Counted from the stretch's first letter, positions 1 to 7,436 are shown. The stretch is 15,081 nucleotides of DNA from CAIKOD01 sp035505975 (GCA_035505975.1 DATJQJ010000029.1:1-15081), one strand, 5' to 3'. The notes: generated from the letters alone by a model not told the origin. Made by a program: numbers and translations.

Positions 1-196
1 CAAGGGATTTCTCCCTTCCCGGGAACGAAGCAAGGAAATTACCCTGTCCTGATAGCATGTTCACGAGGTCATCAGACACCGCATCGAGCAGTTCGACCTT
101 TTCTATTATAGGCGCCAGCGACTCTCCGGCCGCTGTTACAATCCCTACCATCGGGTCGGCGACAAGTCCGTATTCCGGAAGTACCTGGATGTACAT
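1..196 (-). CDS. mtrB: MtrB, tetrahydromethanopterin S-methyltransferase subunit B (N-terminal part, runs off the window)
   Basis: This is the first 65 codons of MtrB, a small subunit of the membrane-bound, sodium-pumping methyl-H4MPT:coenzyme M methyltransferase. The translation begins MYIQVLPEYGLVADPMVG, typical of the MtrB N-terminus, and continues with a PIIEKVELLD segment and a DDLVNML segment. The ATG lies one base after the TGA of mtrC (TGA-A-ATG), and a GGAGGGAC ribosome binding site sits about a dozen bases upstream inside the end of mtrC. The C-terminal membrane anchor expected for MtrB lies outside the window. Its place after mtrC follows the usual order mtrEDCBAFGH, so the remaining mtr genes should continue past the left edge. 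Confidence 0.9.
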   Translation of the reverse strand, partial: MYIQVLPEYGLVADPMVGIVTAAGESLAPIIEKVELLDAVSDDLVNMLSGQGNFLASFPGREKSL

Positions 197-197
197 T

Positions 198-1067
198 TCA
201 GTGTCCCTCCAGCTCAGGAATCGGTTTCATATCGAGCCATGCTGCTGCATCCCGCTTGGAGAGGCAGATGTACTTCGAATAGGTGTAAATCCAGCCGATT
301 AGTCCGATAATGAATGAGAGCAGTGCCGCACCGACGCTTACCAGGGCAACCGACATAATCGCTGCAAGCATCATCGTCAGGAACCCGCATTCTGCGGTAA
401 GCATGAGCATACGGTCCTGCTTCCAGCCTGGTCCGAGACATGCATTGAACGGGTGCTGGATTGCAATGGCACTAAGCAGGAATAGCGTTGCGATAAGTGC
501 TCCGCCAATGAACGAATACTGGTAGGATGGCACGGCCATACCGAGAACTTTTACCGATCCGGTCGTCAGCGAAAATAGCACCGGCGAACTTGGTGTAAAC
601 GAGAACGACCCGGTCATCATGGCCGAATATCCCATCAGGGTCAGTGCGCCGACAACAGCGAGCTCGGTAAGAGATTTGATCATTACCGGGATATGCATCG
701 ATACAACGTTGTTCGCAAGATACCCGAGGATCAGCCCGACAATCGCAGCAATTATTATTGCAACGATTGGCGCAGCGATGCCAAACTTTGAAGCGAACAG
801 GTAGGCAATAACGCCGGAACCGAAGGCGATCATCCCGAGGGATGGGACACCCGTACCGATACCGTAACTTGCTAGGACCTTTATGGTGTGGCTGCCCCAT
901 ATCAGGGCTGCGATTGCGGCCAGACCGCCGAAGAATGCAAACATCTGGGTCCCGGCTATTACGTCCAGGTATGAGAGATAAAGCCCGATCAGTGCGAGCA
1001 GGAGTCCGGCGATGAGGATCTTCTGGTGGGGAACGCCACCTTCGATAACTTCAACTTTTACCGTCAT
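198..1067 (-). CDS. mtrC: MtrC, tetrahydromethanopterin S-methyltransferase subunit C
   Basis: This is an integral membrane subunit of the Mtr complex, which couples methyl transfer from methyl-H4MPT to coenzyme M with sodium export. The 289-residue product is almost entirely hydrophobic, with about seven or eight membrane spans, and has the family segments HPFNACLGPGWKQDRML near residue 210-225 and a polar C-terminus ending MKPIPELEGH. I chose the ATG at 1067 because GAGGTG lies five bases upstream; an in-frame GTG two codons earlier (1073) overlaps that site and is less likely. The gene begins about ten bases after the mtrD stop and is followed at once by mtrB, so it is translated from the same mRNA. 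Confidence 0.95.
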   Translation of the reverse strand: MTVKVEVIEGGVPHQKILIAGLLLALIGLYLSYLDVIAGTQMFAFFGGLAAIAALIWGSHTIKVLASYGIGTGVPSLGMIAFGSGVIAYLFASKFGIAAPIVAIIIAAIVGLILGYLANNVVSMHIPVMIKSLTELAVVGALTLMGYSAMMTGSFSFTPSSPVLFSLTTGSVKVLGMAVPSYQYSFIGGALIATLFLLSAIAIQHPFNACLGPGWKQDRMLMLTAECGFLTMMLAAIMSVALVSVGAALLSFIIGLIGWIYTYSKYICLSKRDAAAWLDMKPIPELEGH

Positions 1068-1076
1068 ATTCACACC

Positions 1077-1919
1077 TCATACCGCCACGAGCATAATTGC
1101 AAGAATTCCGCAGACGGCTGCAGCCACTGCGGAGGCAATTATGTCCCGTGGGAACCTCTTGAATTTCGGGTCGTGCGGGCCTTCGATCGTACCGGTGATG
1201 TTGTATGCTGCAAGTACTGCAATGACGAGGAACATCCCGACTGCGAATATACCTGCGAGAGATACGGCTACCCCGGTGATCTGCGTGGCTGTTGTCTTCA
1301 GTACACCGGGCAGGGTTGCCGTATAAACGTCGAGGAGCATGATGTAGATCAATGTCCCGCCGGCACCACCAAGGATCCCCCCGATAACGCCTCCGATAAA
1401 GGAGACAAACGGAAGCCCGTGACCCTCGGTACCCTGGGATTTGAATTCAGGCTGTGAATCTCCCGTTAGCGGGTCTTTTTTGACCTTTCCGGAAGCAGCG
1501 GGAATACCCATGCCGTAGATGTAGATGAAGTTCACCATGAAACACGTGATGGCAAGCATCATGCCGCCGCCGATTGCACCGGTGACAACGGCAACAACCA
1601 GACCCTGCGGTGCTGCCCAGGCCCCTCCGAACAGACCTGCGAGTCCGCCTCCGGCTGCAAGCATTGCCACTCCGGTTGCGATACCGGGTGCCTGGCCCAT
1701 GGCTGCTGGTGCACCGCCGACCGGCACGAAGTGGACTCCGAAACCGATGAGGAGACCTCCGATCACTATGCCGACCAATGCGATCATCCCTCCGGGAATC
1801 GATGCCCCGAAGAAGTACATCAGTCCGAAAATAACCACGAAGATGATCAGTGAGACCAGTGCCGGAATTGGCTCAATTTTTATCGAACCCGATGCTGGTT
1901 TTGCCTCGATCGCGGTCAT
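1077..1919 (-). CDS. mtrD: MtrD, tetrahydromethanopterin S-methyltransferase subunit D
   Basis: This is a 280-residue integral membrane subunit of the Mtr sodium pump. It has about six hydrophobic segments rich in glycine and alanine, for example around residues 20-60 and 85-135, and a polar loop with GKVKKDPLTGDSQPEF near residue 145-160, in the middle of the protein where MtrD has its hydrophilic loop. It is somewhat longer than the 230-250 residues I recall for other MtrD proteins, mainly through the N-terminal tail and this loop. The ATG overlaps the mtrE stop (ATGA), and GGAGGAGG lies just upstream inside mtrE, which indicates translational coupling. Confidence 0.95.
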   Translation of the reverse strand: MTAIEAKPASGSIKIEPIPALVSLIIFVVIFGLMYFFGASIPGGMIALVGIVIGGLLIGFGVHFVPVGGAPAAMGQAPGIATGVAMLAAGGGLAGLFGGAWAAPQGLVVAVVTGAIGGGMMLAITCFMVNFIYIYGMGIPAASGKVKKDPLTGDSQPEFKSQGTEGHGLPFVSFIGGVIGGILGGAGGTLIYIMLLDVYTATLPGVLKTTATQITGVAVSLAGIFAVGMFLVIAVLAAYNITGTIEGPHDPKFKRFPRDIIASAVAAAVCGILAIMLVAV

Positions 1920-2815
1920 GAGGATGCCTCCTCCGGCTTGGTGTACGGTCCGTAATTCTTCCGTGCCCAGACCTCCATGTAGCGGTCGATCACGATGAAG
2001 ATCAGGATAATAATGATACCGACAATGATTGCACCCCAGCCTGCTCCGACCTGGTCAAACAGGACGGTACGCCAGAGTTCAAGGAATACGATCAGTCCGA
2101 AACACACACCCGATGCCGGGCCGCCGAGTTTCGCGGTGAAGAACCCGTTGTCGAGCGAGTTCCTTTCGCCTGCTTCAGCATAACGGACGATGTTACCCGA
2201 TGCGGCGATAGGAACGCCTGCACCAAACTTCTGGTTCTGGTACTGGCGTTCTTTGCCGTAATACGGGTTTCCTGTTGCTGAACCTGCTGCACCGAGCGCT
2301 ATCCCCCATACCAGGCCGAGAAGCGGCAGTGGGAACGGGTGGCCGAGTGCCGTGTTCATCAGGTGACACATCGTAACGGTCGCGAATATCGCGACGAATG
2401 CATGTGCCATGCTCACGGTGGTCATCGACTTTAAGATGTCGACATACACCGGCTGTCCAAACTTGGAAAGACTTGCCGTCCTTCCCAGATAAGCAGTGGT
2501 TGAGTAAATGCCCTGGACGAATGTGGCCAACGCACACCCGAGGACGATCGCGAGTATCGGGTTTACCTGCAAGGCCATAAAGGCCCATGCAATCCCGGCA
2601 CCCAAAGCGATCCAGAGACCCCAGGCGGGTGGTTCACCAGCAATTGCCTTGTTAAAAATCCGATGAATGTAACCCATCTGCGGAGCGAGCTGAACCTGTG
2701 AGTTCGGATCTCCCTGGGACCCGATATCTGATTCAACATCTTCCGCAGCACCGGCTACAGTGGCAAGTGCTCCTGCCAGTGCAGTAATTCCAATGCTAAA
2801 TACAATGTTGTCCAT
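1916..2815 (-). CDS. mtrE: MtrE, tetrahydromethanopterin S-methyltransferase subunit E; first gene of the mtr operon
   Basis: This is a 299-residue membrane subunit of the Mtr complex and part of its sodium-translocating core with MtrC and MtrD. The N-terminal hydrophobic helix is followed by a soluble stretch with ESDIGSQGDPNSQVQLAPQM (about residues 28-47), a hallmark of MtrE, then about five more membrane spans and a basic C-terminus. The start at 2815 has a strong GGAGGAG ribosome binding site. It is the promoter-proximal gene of mtrEDCB, and 312 bases of AT-rich DNA with two TATA-like boxes separate it from the radical SAM gene. Confidence 0.96.
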   Translation of the reverse strand: MDNIVFSIGITALAGALATVAGAAEDVESDIGSQGDPNSQVQLAPQMGYIHRIFNKAIAGEPPAWGLWIALGAGIAWAFMALQVNPILAIVLGCALATFVQGIYSTTAYLGRTASLSKFGQPVYVDILKSMTTVSMAHAFVAIFATVTMCHLMNTALGHPFPLPLLGLVWGIALGAAGSATGNPYYGKERQYQNQKFGAGVPIAASGNIVRYAEAGERNSLDNGFFTAKLGGPASGVCFGLIVFLELWRTVLFDQVGAGWGAIIVGIIIILIFIVIDRYMEVWARKNYGPYTKPEEASS

Positions 2816-3127
2816 TTAGCCTCCTCCCTGCGTGCTGAATAGTGCACGAGAGTGTTCATGCTGCATTGCGACTCACATCGAGTACAAACCCTTTGTGGTT
2901 CAATTATCAGCTTGATTAGAACTTAATTAAAGGTTTCGAAACGATTTGGCTTATTTCTGCCTCTATTTCGCCAGATCGCGAAAATAATGGCGTTACGGCT
3001 TATTTTATGAAGGTAATTTTTCCTTAATTAAACTTTATTTGAGTAAGGAGATCGGGTTATAAATCTTATGCAGCGCTCTTGACGGGTAGATCACGACGAT
3101 AATAGGAGGAACTGAATAATAAAAACT
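2816..3127 (-). promoter_or_regulatory. mtr promoter region with two TATA-like boxes and a leader of about 80 bases
   Basis: No gene is visible in this 312-base gap. Read on the minus strand it holds two copies of TTTAATTAAG, at 3023-3032 and 2922-2931, spaced 101 bases apart. The proximal copy is preceded by CGAAACC, a good purine-containing BRE-like context, so transcription is expected near 2895-2900 with a leader of about 80 bases before mtrE. The distal copy could be a second promoter or an upstream element. A short T-run at 3121-3125, just after the radical SAM stop, may act as a weak terminator. Box assignment is by eye. Confidence 0.55.
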
Positions 3128-4285
3128 TCATTGAAGCACAATTTTTTTCACTAATGCCATGATTGGTGGCCTTGCTTGGGTATCTTCACGAACCCCCGAT
3201 CCTGTCCGGTCAAGAGATGGGGGCCCAAACATTTCTTTCTCGAGACGCTCGCTGATCTCATCGAAAATCCTTTTGTACGCCGTGCAATGAGGATCGACTC
3301 CGGTAATCTTTCCTTCAGTTGGAGCAATTGCATTATAGGGACAGCCTCCCCTGCAATACCTGATATGGCTGCAATTTCTGCATTCCCGGTCTACAAACTC
3401 CTTGTATTCCTGCATCAGTTTTCCTGCAGGTGATTGTGCAAGTTCATCAGCAGTAGGACGGGCAGATACGTGTCCCATCACGTATTCGTCCATGCCCACG
3501 AACCGGTAACATGGGTAGATATTCCCATCAGGGCCTATTGCAAACGTATTTCCCATGCAATCTGCGAAAGTGCAGACATTTCCCCTCCTTGTGAAAACAC
3601 ACCTGACGAGGTCGTTGATGTTCATGATATCCATGTCTTGGATGTGATCGAGGGATTTGTCGAGCAGGAACACGAGAAGTTCACCATAATCCCGGGGTTC
3701 GAGTGCCCATCGTTCCGGTTCCCTGTTCCGAAGCGAAGGCAATGCCGGATGCAACTTCATGACAAAGCCGTTCCGGTAAAAAAAGTCAAAAATTTCTTCT
3801 TTGGAGACGACCGAACTCCGGGTGAAAGTGCAGATGAACCGTACATCTACGCCGTGTTCCCTTGCGATCCGATAGCCATTCATCGTTTTGTCAAAATATC
3901 CCTGACCTCTCTGCGAGTCGTTGATCCCTTTTGGTCCATCGATCGACGATCCCAGGGGAATATTATAAGAGGCCAGGATATCTGCCGTTTCAGGTGTCAT
4001 CAGCCACAGGTTGGTCTGCATGGCGAACGACGGTTTCATGTGGCTCAGTCCTTCGGAGATAAGCGGCAATGCCTGGCGATAAAATTCCGCCCCTGCGAGA
4101 AGAGGTTCTCCCCCATGGAACGTAATCGTCACAGGGTCGCTCCGGAAATGTTTCAGCCACTCTACGGTCTCCTTCACCGTCTCGAGCGACATGACGGGAG
4201 ACCCCTCTTCCGAACTCCAGCAGTAACTGCACCGGGACGGGCAGCCGAGTGTCGGCACGAGCATAATATGGAAAGGGGTTTTCAT
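3128..4285 (-). CDS. Radical SAM/SPASM protein, probable peptide-modifying enzyme of the methanogen Mhun_1560 type
   Basis: This 385-residue protein has the radical SAM cluster motif CPSRCSYC at residues 15-22 (Cys15, Cys19, Cys22), a HGGEP SAM-binding motif near residue 57, and a C-terminal SPASM-like domain. In that domain GPDGNIYPC is followed by CRNCSHIRYCRGGC and a later PHC, enough cysteines for auxiliary 4Fe-4S clusters. Such enzymes modify ribosomal peptides or protein side chains (anSME and peptide-maturase relatives). From memory it matches a methanogen-only family named after Mhun_1560 and thought to act on a Cys-rich peptide; I cannot run the profile. It lies 91 bases after component A2, probably in the same transcript. 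The last 30 or so residues after FGPPSLDRTG look like an unconserved tail. The start is the ATG just before the conserved HIMLVPTLG segment; Met8 is a weaker alternative. The substrate is unknown. Confidence 0.85.
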   Translation of the reverse strand: MKTPFHIMLVPTLGCPSRCSYCWSSEEGSPVMSLETVKETVEWLKHFRSDPVTITFHGGEPLLAGAEFYRQALPLISEGLSHMKPSFAMQTNLWLMTPETADILASYNIPLGSSIDGPKGINDSQRGQGYFDKTMNGYRIAREHGVDVRFICTFTRSSVVSKEEIFDFFYRNGFVMKLHPALPSLRNREPERWALEPRDYGELLVFLLDKSLDHIQDMDIMNINDLVRCVFTRRGNVCTFADCMGNTFAIGPDGNIYPCYRFVGMDEYVMGHVSARPTADELAQSPAGKLMQEYKEFVDRECRNCSHIRYCRGGCPYNAIAPTEGKITGVDPHCTAYKRIFDEISERLEKEMFGPPSLDRTGSGVREDTQARPPIMALVKKIVLQ

Positions 4286-4376
4286 TGAACGAATTTGGAG
4301 ATCCTTACGAGATAATTGTTTTCTTTCGGATCATAAGCAGGAAATGAAAGGAAAAGAGGTTTTTTCATGGAGGCTG

Positions 4377-5963
4377 TTATTCAACCTTTGCTTCCTCCAG
4401 AAGCACGTCTTTTGCAGGCCCGATAGTTACGATTTTTCCGCCTCTTACGAGCGCCACCCTGTCGCATATGTCCCTGACGAATTCGAGGTCATGGGAAACG
4501 ACGATGAAGGTCTCGTCCATCTCATCGCGTGCATGGAGAATCGAGTGCTTTACATCCATTTTAGTGATGGGGTCCATGGTTCCCGTGGGTTCATCAAGGA
4601 CGACGATCCTCGGTTCCTTTATAAGTACCTGGGCAAGGGCAACCCTGTGTCGTTCACCATCCGACAACTCGCCGGGATACCTCGAAAGTATTTCTCTTGC
4701 TTTCTCTTCAGGAAACCCTGCCATGCCAAGGGTAATCACTGCCTTGCGTACAGCCAGTTCTTTTGGGAATTCGAGCCCTATTGAATCAGAAAGATTATCG
4801 AGGACGGTCCGATGAGGATACAGGTCGTATTCCTGGTGGAGAAGCCCGATATATTCTTTTGCGCGTCCCCTTTGATCGATACCCGGTTTTGTCATATCGA
4901 TCCAGGAATCTCCAATCCTGATATTCATTTCACCACTGGTAGGTTCGATGATTCCGGAAATAATCCTCGAAATGGTGGTTTTTCCTGCACCGCTCTTACC
5001 AATGATCCCAAATATTTCCTTCTTCGAGACATCGAAGGTCATCGTATTCACGGCCCTGACAACGCCCCTGTCTACCGACATGTAACGTTTACACACGTCC
5101 CTTGCCGATAGAATCGTCTCTCCTGGTTCCGGGATTTCAATTTCATCGCTGTTTTCGTAATCCTTTGTAAACGACTTAATGACAACCGAGGGCCTGCCGA
5201 TTTCAGCAATTTTACCGTTCACAAGGAGCATGGCACGGCCTGCCATATCCTCAATCACGTGGGGAAAATGCGACGTAACGACGATTCCCATATTATTTAT
5301 TTTCGCCGACTCCGTAAGCATCCTGTGGACAATTTTCGCCGTTTCGGGATCGAGGGTTCCCGTCGGTTCGTCGGCAAACAACATTGCGGGGTTCTTTGCA
5401 AGTTGCCGGGCCAGTACGACACGCTGCTTTTCCCCACCCGAAAGGTCGCGGGCGATATGCATCATCCGGTGCGAAAGACGCACCTGATCGATCAAATCCG
5501 CAGCCCTGCTGATCGCTTTTTCTGAAGGGTAATCGATATCATCCAGTGCGTGAAGGACATTGTCGATAACGCGATCGTCGCCGTACAGGGCAAAGGTCCG
5601 CTGGAACATGATGGCCGTACGGTGCATTACCCGGGATTTCAGACCATCGCTTTCCCCGGCCCAGAGATCGACGTCGGTGGCGACAAGTTTTTTACCGCAG
5701 ACCGGACATGGCTCTCCAGAGCGGCTCTGGACGTCGATAAAATCGCATCCCGGGCAGGCTCCCACGTGGTAAATAACCGAACCCCCCGTCGGCGGGTCTT
5801 CGACGCCGCGCAACAGATGCATCAACACACTTTTCCCTGCACCGCTTCTTCCTATAATTCCGATGATCTCTCCCTCGGGGATCATAAACGAGATGTCGTC
5901 AAGGACCCTGTGACCATCGTATTCCATGCAAAGATCTTTCACAGTGACAAACGGGGATGTCAT
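4377..5963 (-). CDS. atwA: Methyl-coenzyme M reductase system component A2 (tandem ABC ATPase)
   Basis: Component A2 is a soluble ABC protein with two nucleotide-binding domains that supports ATP-dependent reductive activation of the nickel cofactor F430 in MCR. The 528-residue product has Walker A GRSGAGKS at 38-45, signature LSGGE at 174-178 and Walker B AMLFADEP at 193-200 in the first half, then GKSGAGKT at 322-329, LSDGE at 433-437 and IVVLDEP at about 453-459 in the second. A four-cysteine zinc-ribbon-like insert (CPGC at 70-73, CPVC at 86-89) lies between Walker A and the signature; I believe A2 proteins generally carry it. Length fits the family (about 530). The ATG overlaps the stop of a newly noticed 55-aa DUF5320-like gene, and the radical SAM gene follows. 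A membrane transporter is unlikely because no permease is adjacent. It could be a paralogue rather than the only A2 in the genome. Confidence 0.9.
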   Translation of the reverse strand: MTSPFVTVKDLCMEYDGHRVLDDISFMIPEGEIIGIIGRSGAGKSVLMHLLRGVEDPPTGGSVIYHVGACPGCDFIDVQSRSGEPCPVCGKKLVATDVDLWAGESDGLKSRVMHRTAIMFQRTFALYGDDRVIDNVLHALDDIDYPSEKAISRAADLIDQVRLSHRMMHIARDLSGGEKQRVVLARQLAKNPAMLFADEPTGTLDPETAKIVHRMLTESAKINNMGIVVTSHFPHVIEDMAGRAMLLVNGKIAEIGRPSVVIKSFTKDYENSDEIEIPEPGETILSARDVCKRYMSVDRGVVRAVNTMTFDVSKKEIFGIIGKSGAGKTTISRIISGIIEPTSGEMNIRIGDSWIDMTKPGIDQRGRAKEYIGLLHQEYDLYPHRTVLDNLSDSIGLEFPKELAVRKAVITLGMAGFPEEKAREILSRYPGELSDGERHRVALAQVLIKEPRIVVLDEPTGTMDPITKMDVKHSILHARDEMDETFIVVSHDLEFVRDICDRVALVRGGKIVTIGPAKDVLLEEAKVE

Positions 5964-6127
5964 GATTTCTCACCGGTCAGGTTATTTTCCTCGGAAATGT
6001 CAGGAAGGGGTTCATCAGATGTCGCTCTTTCTACGGAGTCGTAACGGGATTTTTTATTACAGGGGCCCAATCCCCTTCCAATAACTCTTCCCCGGTGAAG
6101 AGGGCCTGTACCGTCAAAATCTGGTAT
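5960..6127 (-). CDS. Small DUF5320-like protein, apparent ATA start (not found with ATG/GTG/TTG starts)
   Basis: An open frame of 55 codons reads IPDFDGTGPLHRGRVIGRGL followed by GPC, which fits the xPxxDGTGPxxxGxxxGRGxGxC signature of DUF5320-type small proteins (usually MPxxDGTGPMGxGPxTGRGxGxC). The second half (residues 24-55) is polar and acidic. The codon where the family has Met is ATA, and the nearest upstream in-frame stop (TAA) leaves no ATG, GTG or TTG. AGGGATGTGATC lies just upstream and resembles the archaeal ribosome binding site AGGAGGTGATC. The stop TGA overlaps the component A2 ATG (ATGA), as in a coupled operon. So either AUA initiates here or the start codon was recently mutated. 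DUF5320 genes often lie near Mrp, DUF134 and NifX-like genes in anaerobes; the function is unknown. Confidence 0.6.
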   Translation of the reverse strand: MPDFDGTGPLHRGRVIGRGLGPCNKKSRYDSVERATSDEPLPDISEENNLTGEKS

Positions 6128-6150
6128 GGGATCACATCCCTGGTATAATA

Positions 6151-6180
6151 TTTACACATATGAGCATAAATAATTTTTAT
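6151..6180 (-). promoter_or_regulatory. Promoter and operator-like element A, upstream of DUF5320-A2-radical SAM
   Basis: Read on the minus strand, AAAATTATTTAT is a TATA-like stretch followed directly by GCTCATATGTGT (6165-6154), one base off the element GCTCATATGAGT found upstream of the Cys-rich peptide. It lies 27 bases before the ATA start of the DUF5320-like frame and about 190 bases before the A2 ATG, which itself supports a gene in that gap. The position between TATA box and expected start site is typical of a repressor operator. This is an inference from sequence alone. Confidence 0.55.
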
Positions 6181-6229
6181 TGCTAATAACAAAGAGATCG
6201 GGATTGAAACTTCTGATTTCCTGAAAAAT

Positions 6230-6949
6230 TTATTTTTTGGATCCCGGAGCTGCGGTAATCACCTGGAGCGCGGCACAGATTTCAGATAGGCGTTCTGCCG
6301 GCATCCCCATCACCATCTCATCGTCTGCTATGCCTGAATATTTTCTCGAACCATCGCATCCGAGAGAGAAATTCGGCTTTCCGGTCAGGTAAGTCTGAGT
6401 CGTGGCATCGGAACATACCGACTGGATACCCGAAAATCCCGCCTGAATTCTTCCTCCGACCATGAATAACGAGGATTGGGCCAGTTTCAGCATACTCCAC
6501 GGGTTTGCGACGATAAAAATAACATGGGGGGTAAATGGGGCCTTTTCGAGCGGTGCATACACCGTTGCATAGGTCTCTCCTGTCTTGAGGTGTGGTATCG
6601 CCTCCATAGTCCTTTTACAGGCCGCGGCGCTGTTAAACTTCCCAAGCCTGAAATAAAATTCCCCTGTGACGAGAGTGTGGGTTTTTTCCCTTAGTCCCAG
6701 TGCCCAGGCACCGCCGTTACATTCATGTTTCGGAGACGTGGCAAAAAATATCCTCCCTTCCTTCCGCGCCAGGTTAACCATCGAGCAGTGCCTGACGGTT
6801 TTTTCAATTTCTTCAATGCTTTCAGGAATATCCTCCCTGGTCGCCGCAAATTTCAGGGCAACCGGGGACCCTGTCATTTTAAGGGCGATTTTCAGTATTT
6901 CTGAGGATTCCACATAATTTACGGGGATTTTCATCGGTTCGTCAGTCAT
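6230..6949 (-). CDS. DUF169 family protein
   Basis: This 239-residue protein looks like the DUF169 family (COG2043), which has no established function but is common in methanogens and other anaerobes. Family-like features are the N-terminal helix with LKMTGSPVALKF, the HCSMVNLARKEG segment, SPKHECNGGAWALGL with its cysteine, and the C-terminal SVCSDATTQTYLTGKPNFSLGCDGSRK, which holds two more conserved-looking cysteines. It has no signal peptide or membrane span. Several starts are possible: GTG at 6970 (inside a palindrome), ATG at 6955 and ATG at 6949. I prefer 6949, with GGAAG nine bases upstream. It has its own promoter with operator-like element C. The spaced cysteines would suit metal or cluster binding, but this is speculation. 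Confidence 0.8.
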   Translation of the reverse strand: MTDEPMKIPVNYVESSEILKIALKMTGSPVALKFAATREDIPESIEEIEKTVRHCSMVNLARKEGRIFFATSPKHECNGGAWALGLREKTHTLVTGEFYFRLGKFNSAAACKRTMEAIPHLKTGETYATVYAPLEKAPFTPHVIFIVANPWSMLKLAQSSLFMVGGRIQAGFSGIQSVCSDATTQTYLTGKPNFSLGCDGSRKYSGIADDEMVMGMPAERLSEICAALQVITAAPGSKK

Positions 6950-6965
6950 GCCCATCAGCTTCCGA

Positions 6966-7010
6966 CCCACGCGTGGGCCTAAGCACTCATATGCGCATAA
7001 TTATAAAAAA
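6966..7010 (-). promoter_or_regulatory. Promoter of the DUF169 gene with operator-like element C and a 12-base palindrome
   Basis: On the minus strand a TATA-like TTTTTTATAATTAT is followed directly by GCGCATATGAGT (6996-6985), one base off the element seen before the Cys-rich peptide. About eight bases on is a perfect palindrome CCCACGCGTGGG (6966-6977), overlapping the possible GTG start and near the expected transcription start. The T-rich stretch may also end transcription of the DUF134 gene, whose stop is at 7047. Assignments are by eye. Confidence 0.55.
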
Positions 7011-7046
7011 TAGTAGGATATGTCCGATCCAGGCAGCGACGAAGTG

Positions 7047-7436
7047 TTACTCTTTCACTGCCGCCGTCCGCATGTTTTTATTGCATTTGCAGGGGCACTG
7101 ACCTTCAGCAGCTCTCTGGCACCCACTGATCTCAATTCCTTTCCCATTAACGAGGGCATCGGCGATCTTTGCCCTGGCATCCTGGAGGTCCCGCCAGGCC
7201 GTTTTACGTGATACACCCATCCGGACTGCAGCCTCCTCCTGTTCCAGCCCTTCGATATCGATCAGGCGGATGAGTTCGATCTCCTCGGGATGAAGCAGTA
7301 CAGCTCCTTCATTACCATCGGGGCAGCACCGCGGCTGGTAGCACCGTAATTCGGGGCTGCCGGTTATCACCCTGCGGATCCGGGGCCTCCCCCTTCGGGG
7401 ACACAGGTCTTCTGGGGTTTCAGGATTATCAGCCAT
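7047..7436 (-). CDS. DUF134 family predicted DNA-binding protein, Cys-rich
   Basis: This 129-residue protein matches DUF134: an N-terminal PRRGRPRIRR stretch, then RCYQPRCCPDG, a PEEIELIRLIDIEGLEQEEA segment and a sigma-70 region 4-like helix-turn-helix (VRMGVSRKTAWRDLQDARAK, about residues 71-90). It has eight cysteines: 12, 32, 37, 38 and four near the end (106, 114, 116, 118, pattern C-x7-C-x-C-x-C). They could hold metal or an Fe-S cluster, making it a plausible redox or metal-sensing regulator. The ATG at 7436 is preferred, with GGGATC five bases upstream, over the in-frame TTG at 7448. It follows the Mrp gene by 126 bases in the same direction. DUF134 genes are often found next to Mrp and NifX-like genes in anaerobes. 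It is a reasonable but unproven candidate to bind the shared operator. Confidence 0.85.
   Translation of the reverse strand: MADNPETPEDLCPRRGRPRIRRVITGSPELRCYQPRCCPDGNEGAVLLHPEEIELIRLIDIEGLEQEEAAVRMGVSRKTAWRDLQDARAKIADALVNGKGIEISGCQRAAEGQCPCKCNKNMRTAAVKE

Noticed and set aside
3055..3110. Plus-strand promoter-like TTATAAATCTT followed by GGAGGA
   Set aside because: No plausible start codon or open frame follows the GGAGGA on the plus strand, so the resemblance is probably chance in AT-rich DNA.
3434..4288. 284-codon open frame on the plus strand
   Set aside because: It lies wholly antisense to the radical SAM gene, has no family motif, and its length follows from the codon pattern of the true gene.
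6031..6159. 42-codon frame starting at the ATG inside element A (MCKYYTRDVIPYQ...)
   Set aside because: It overlaps the DUF5320-like frame in another phase, its ATG lies in the operator near the expected transcription start, and it has no family likeness. The overlapping frame has a clear signature and an ATGA junction.
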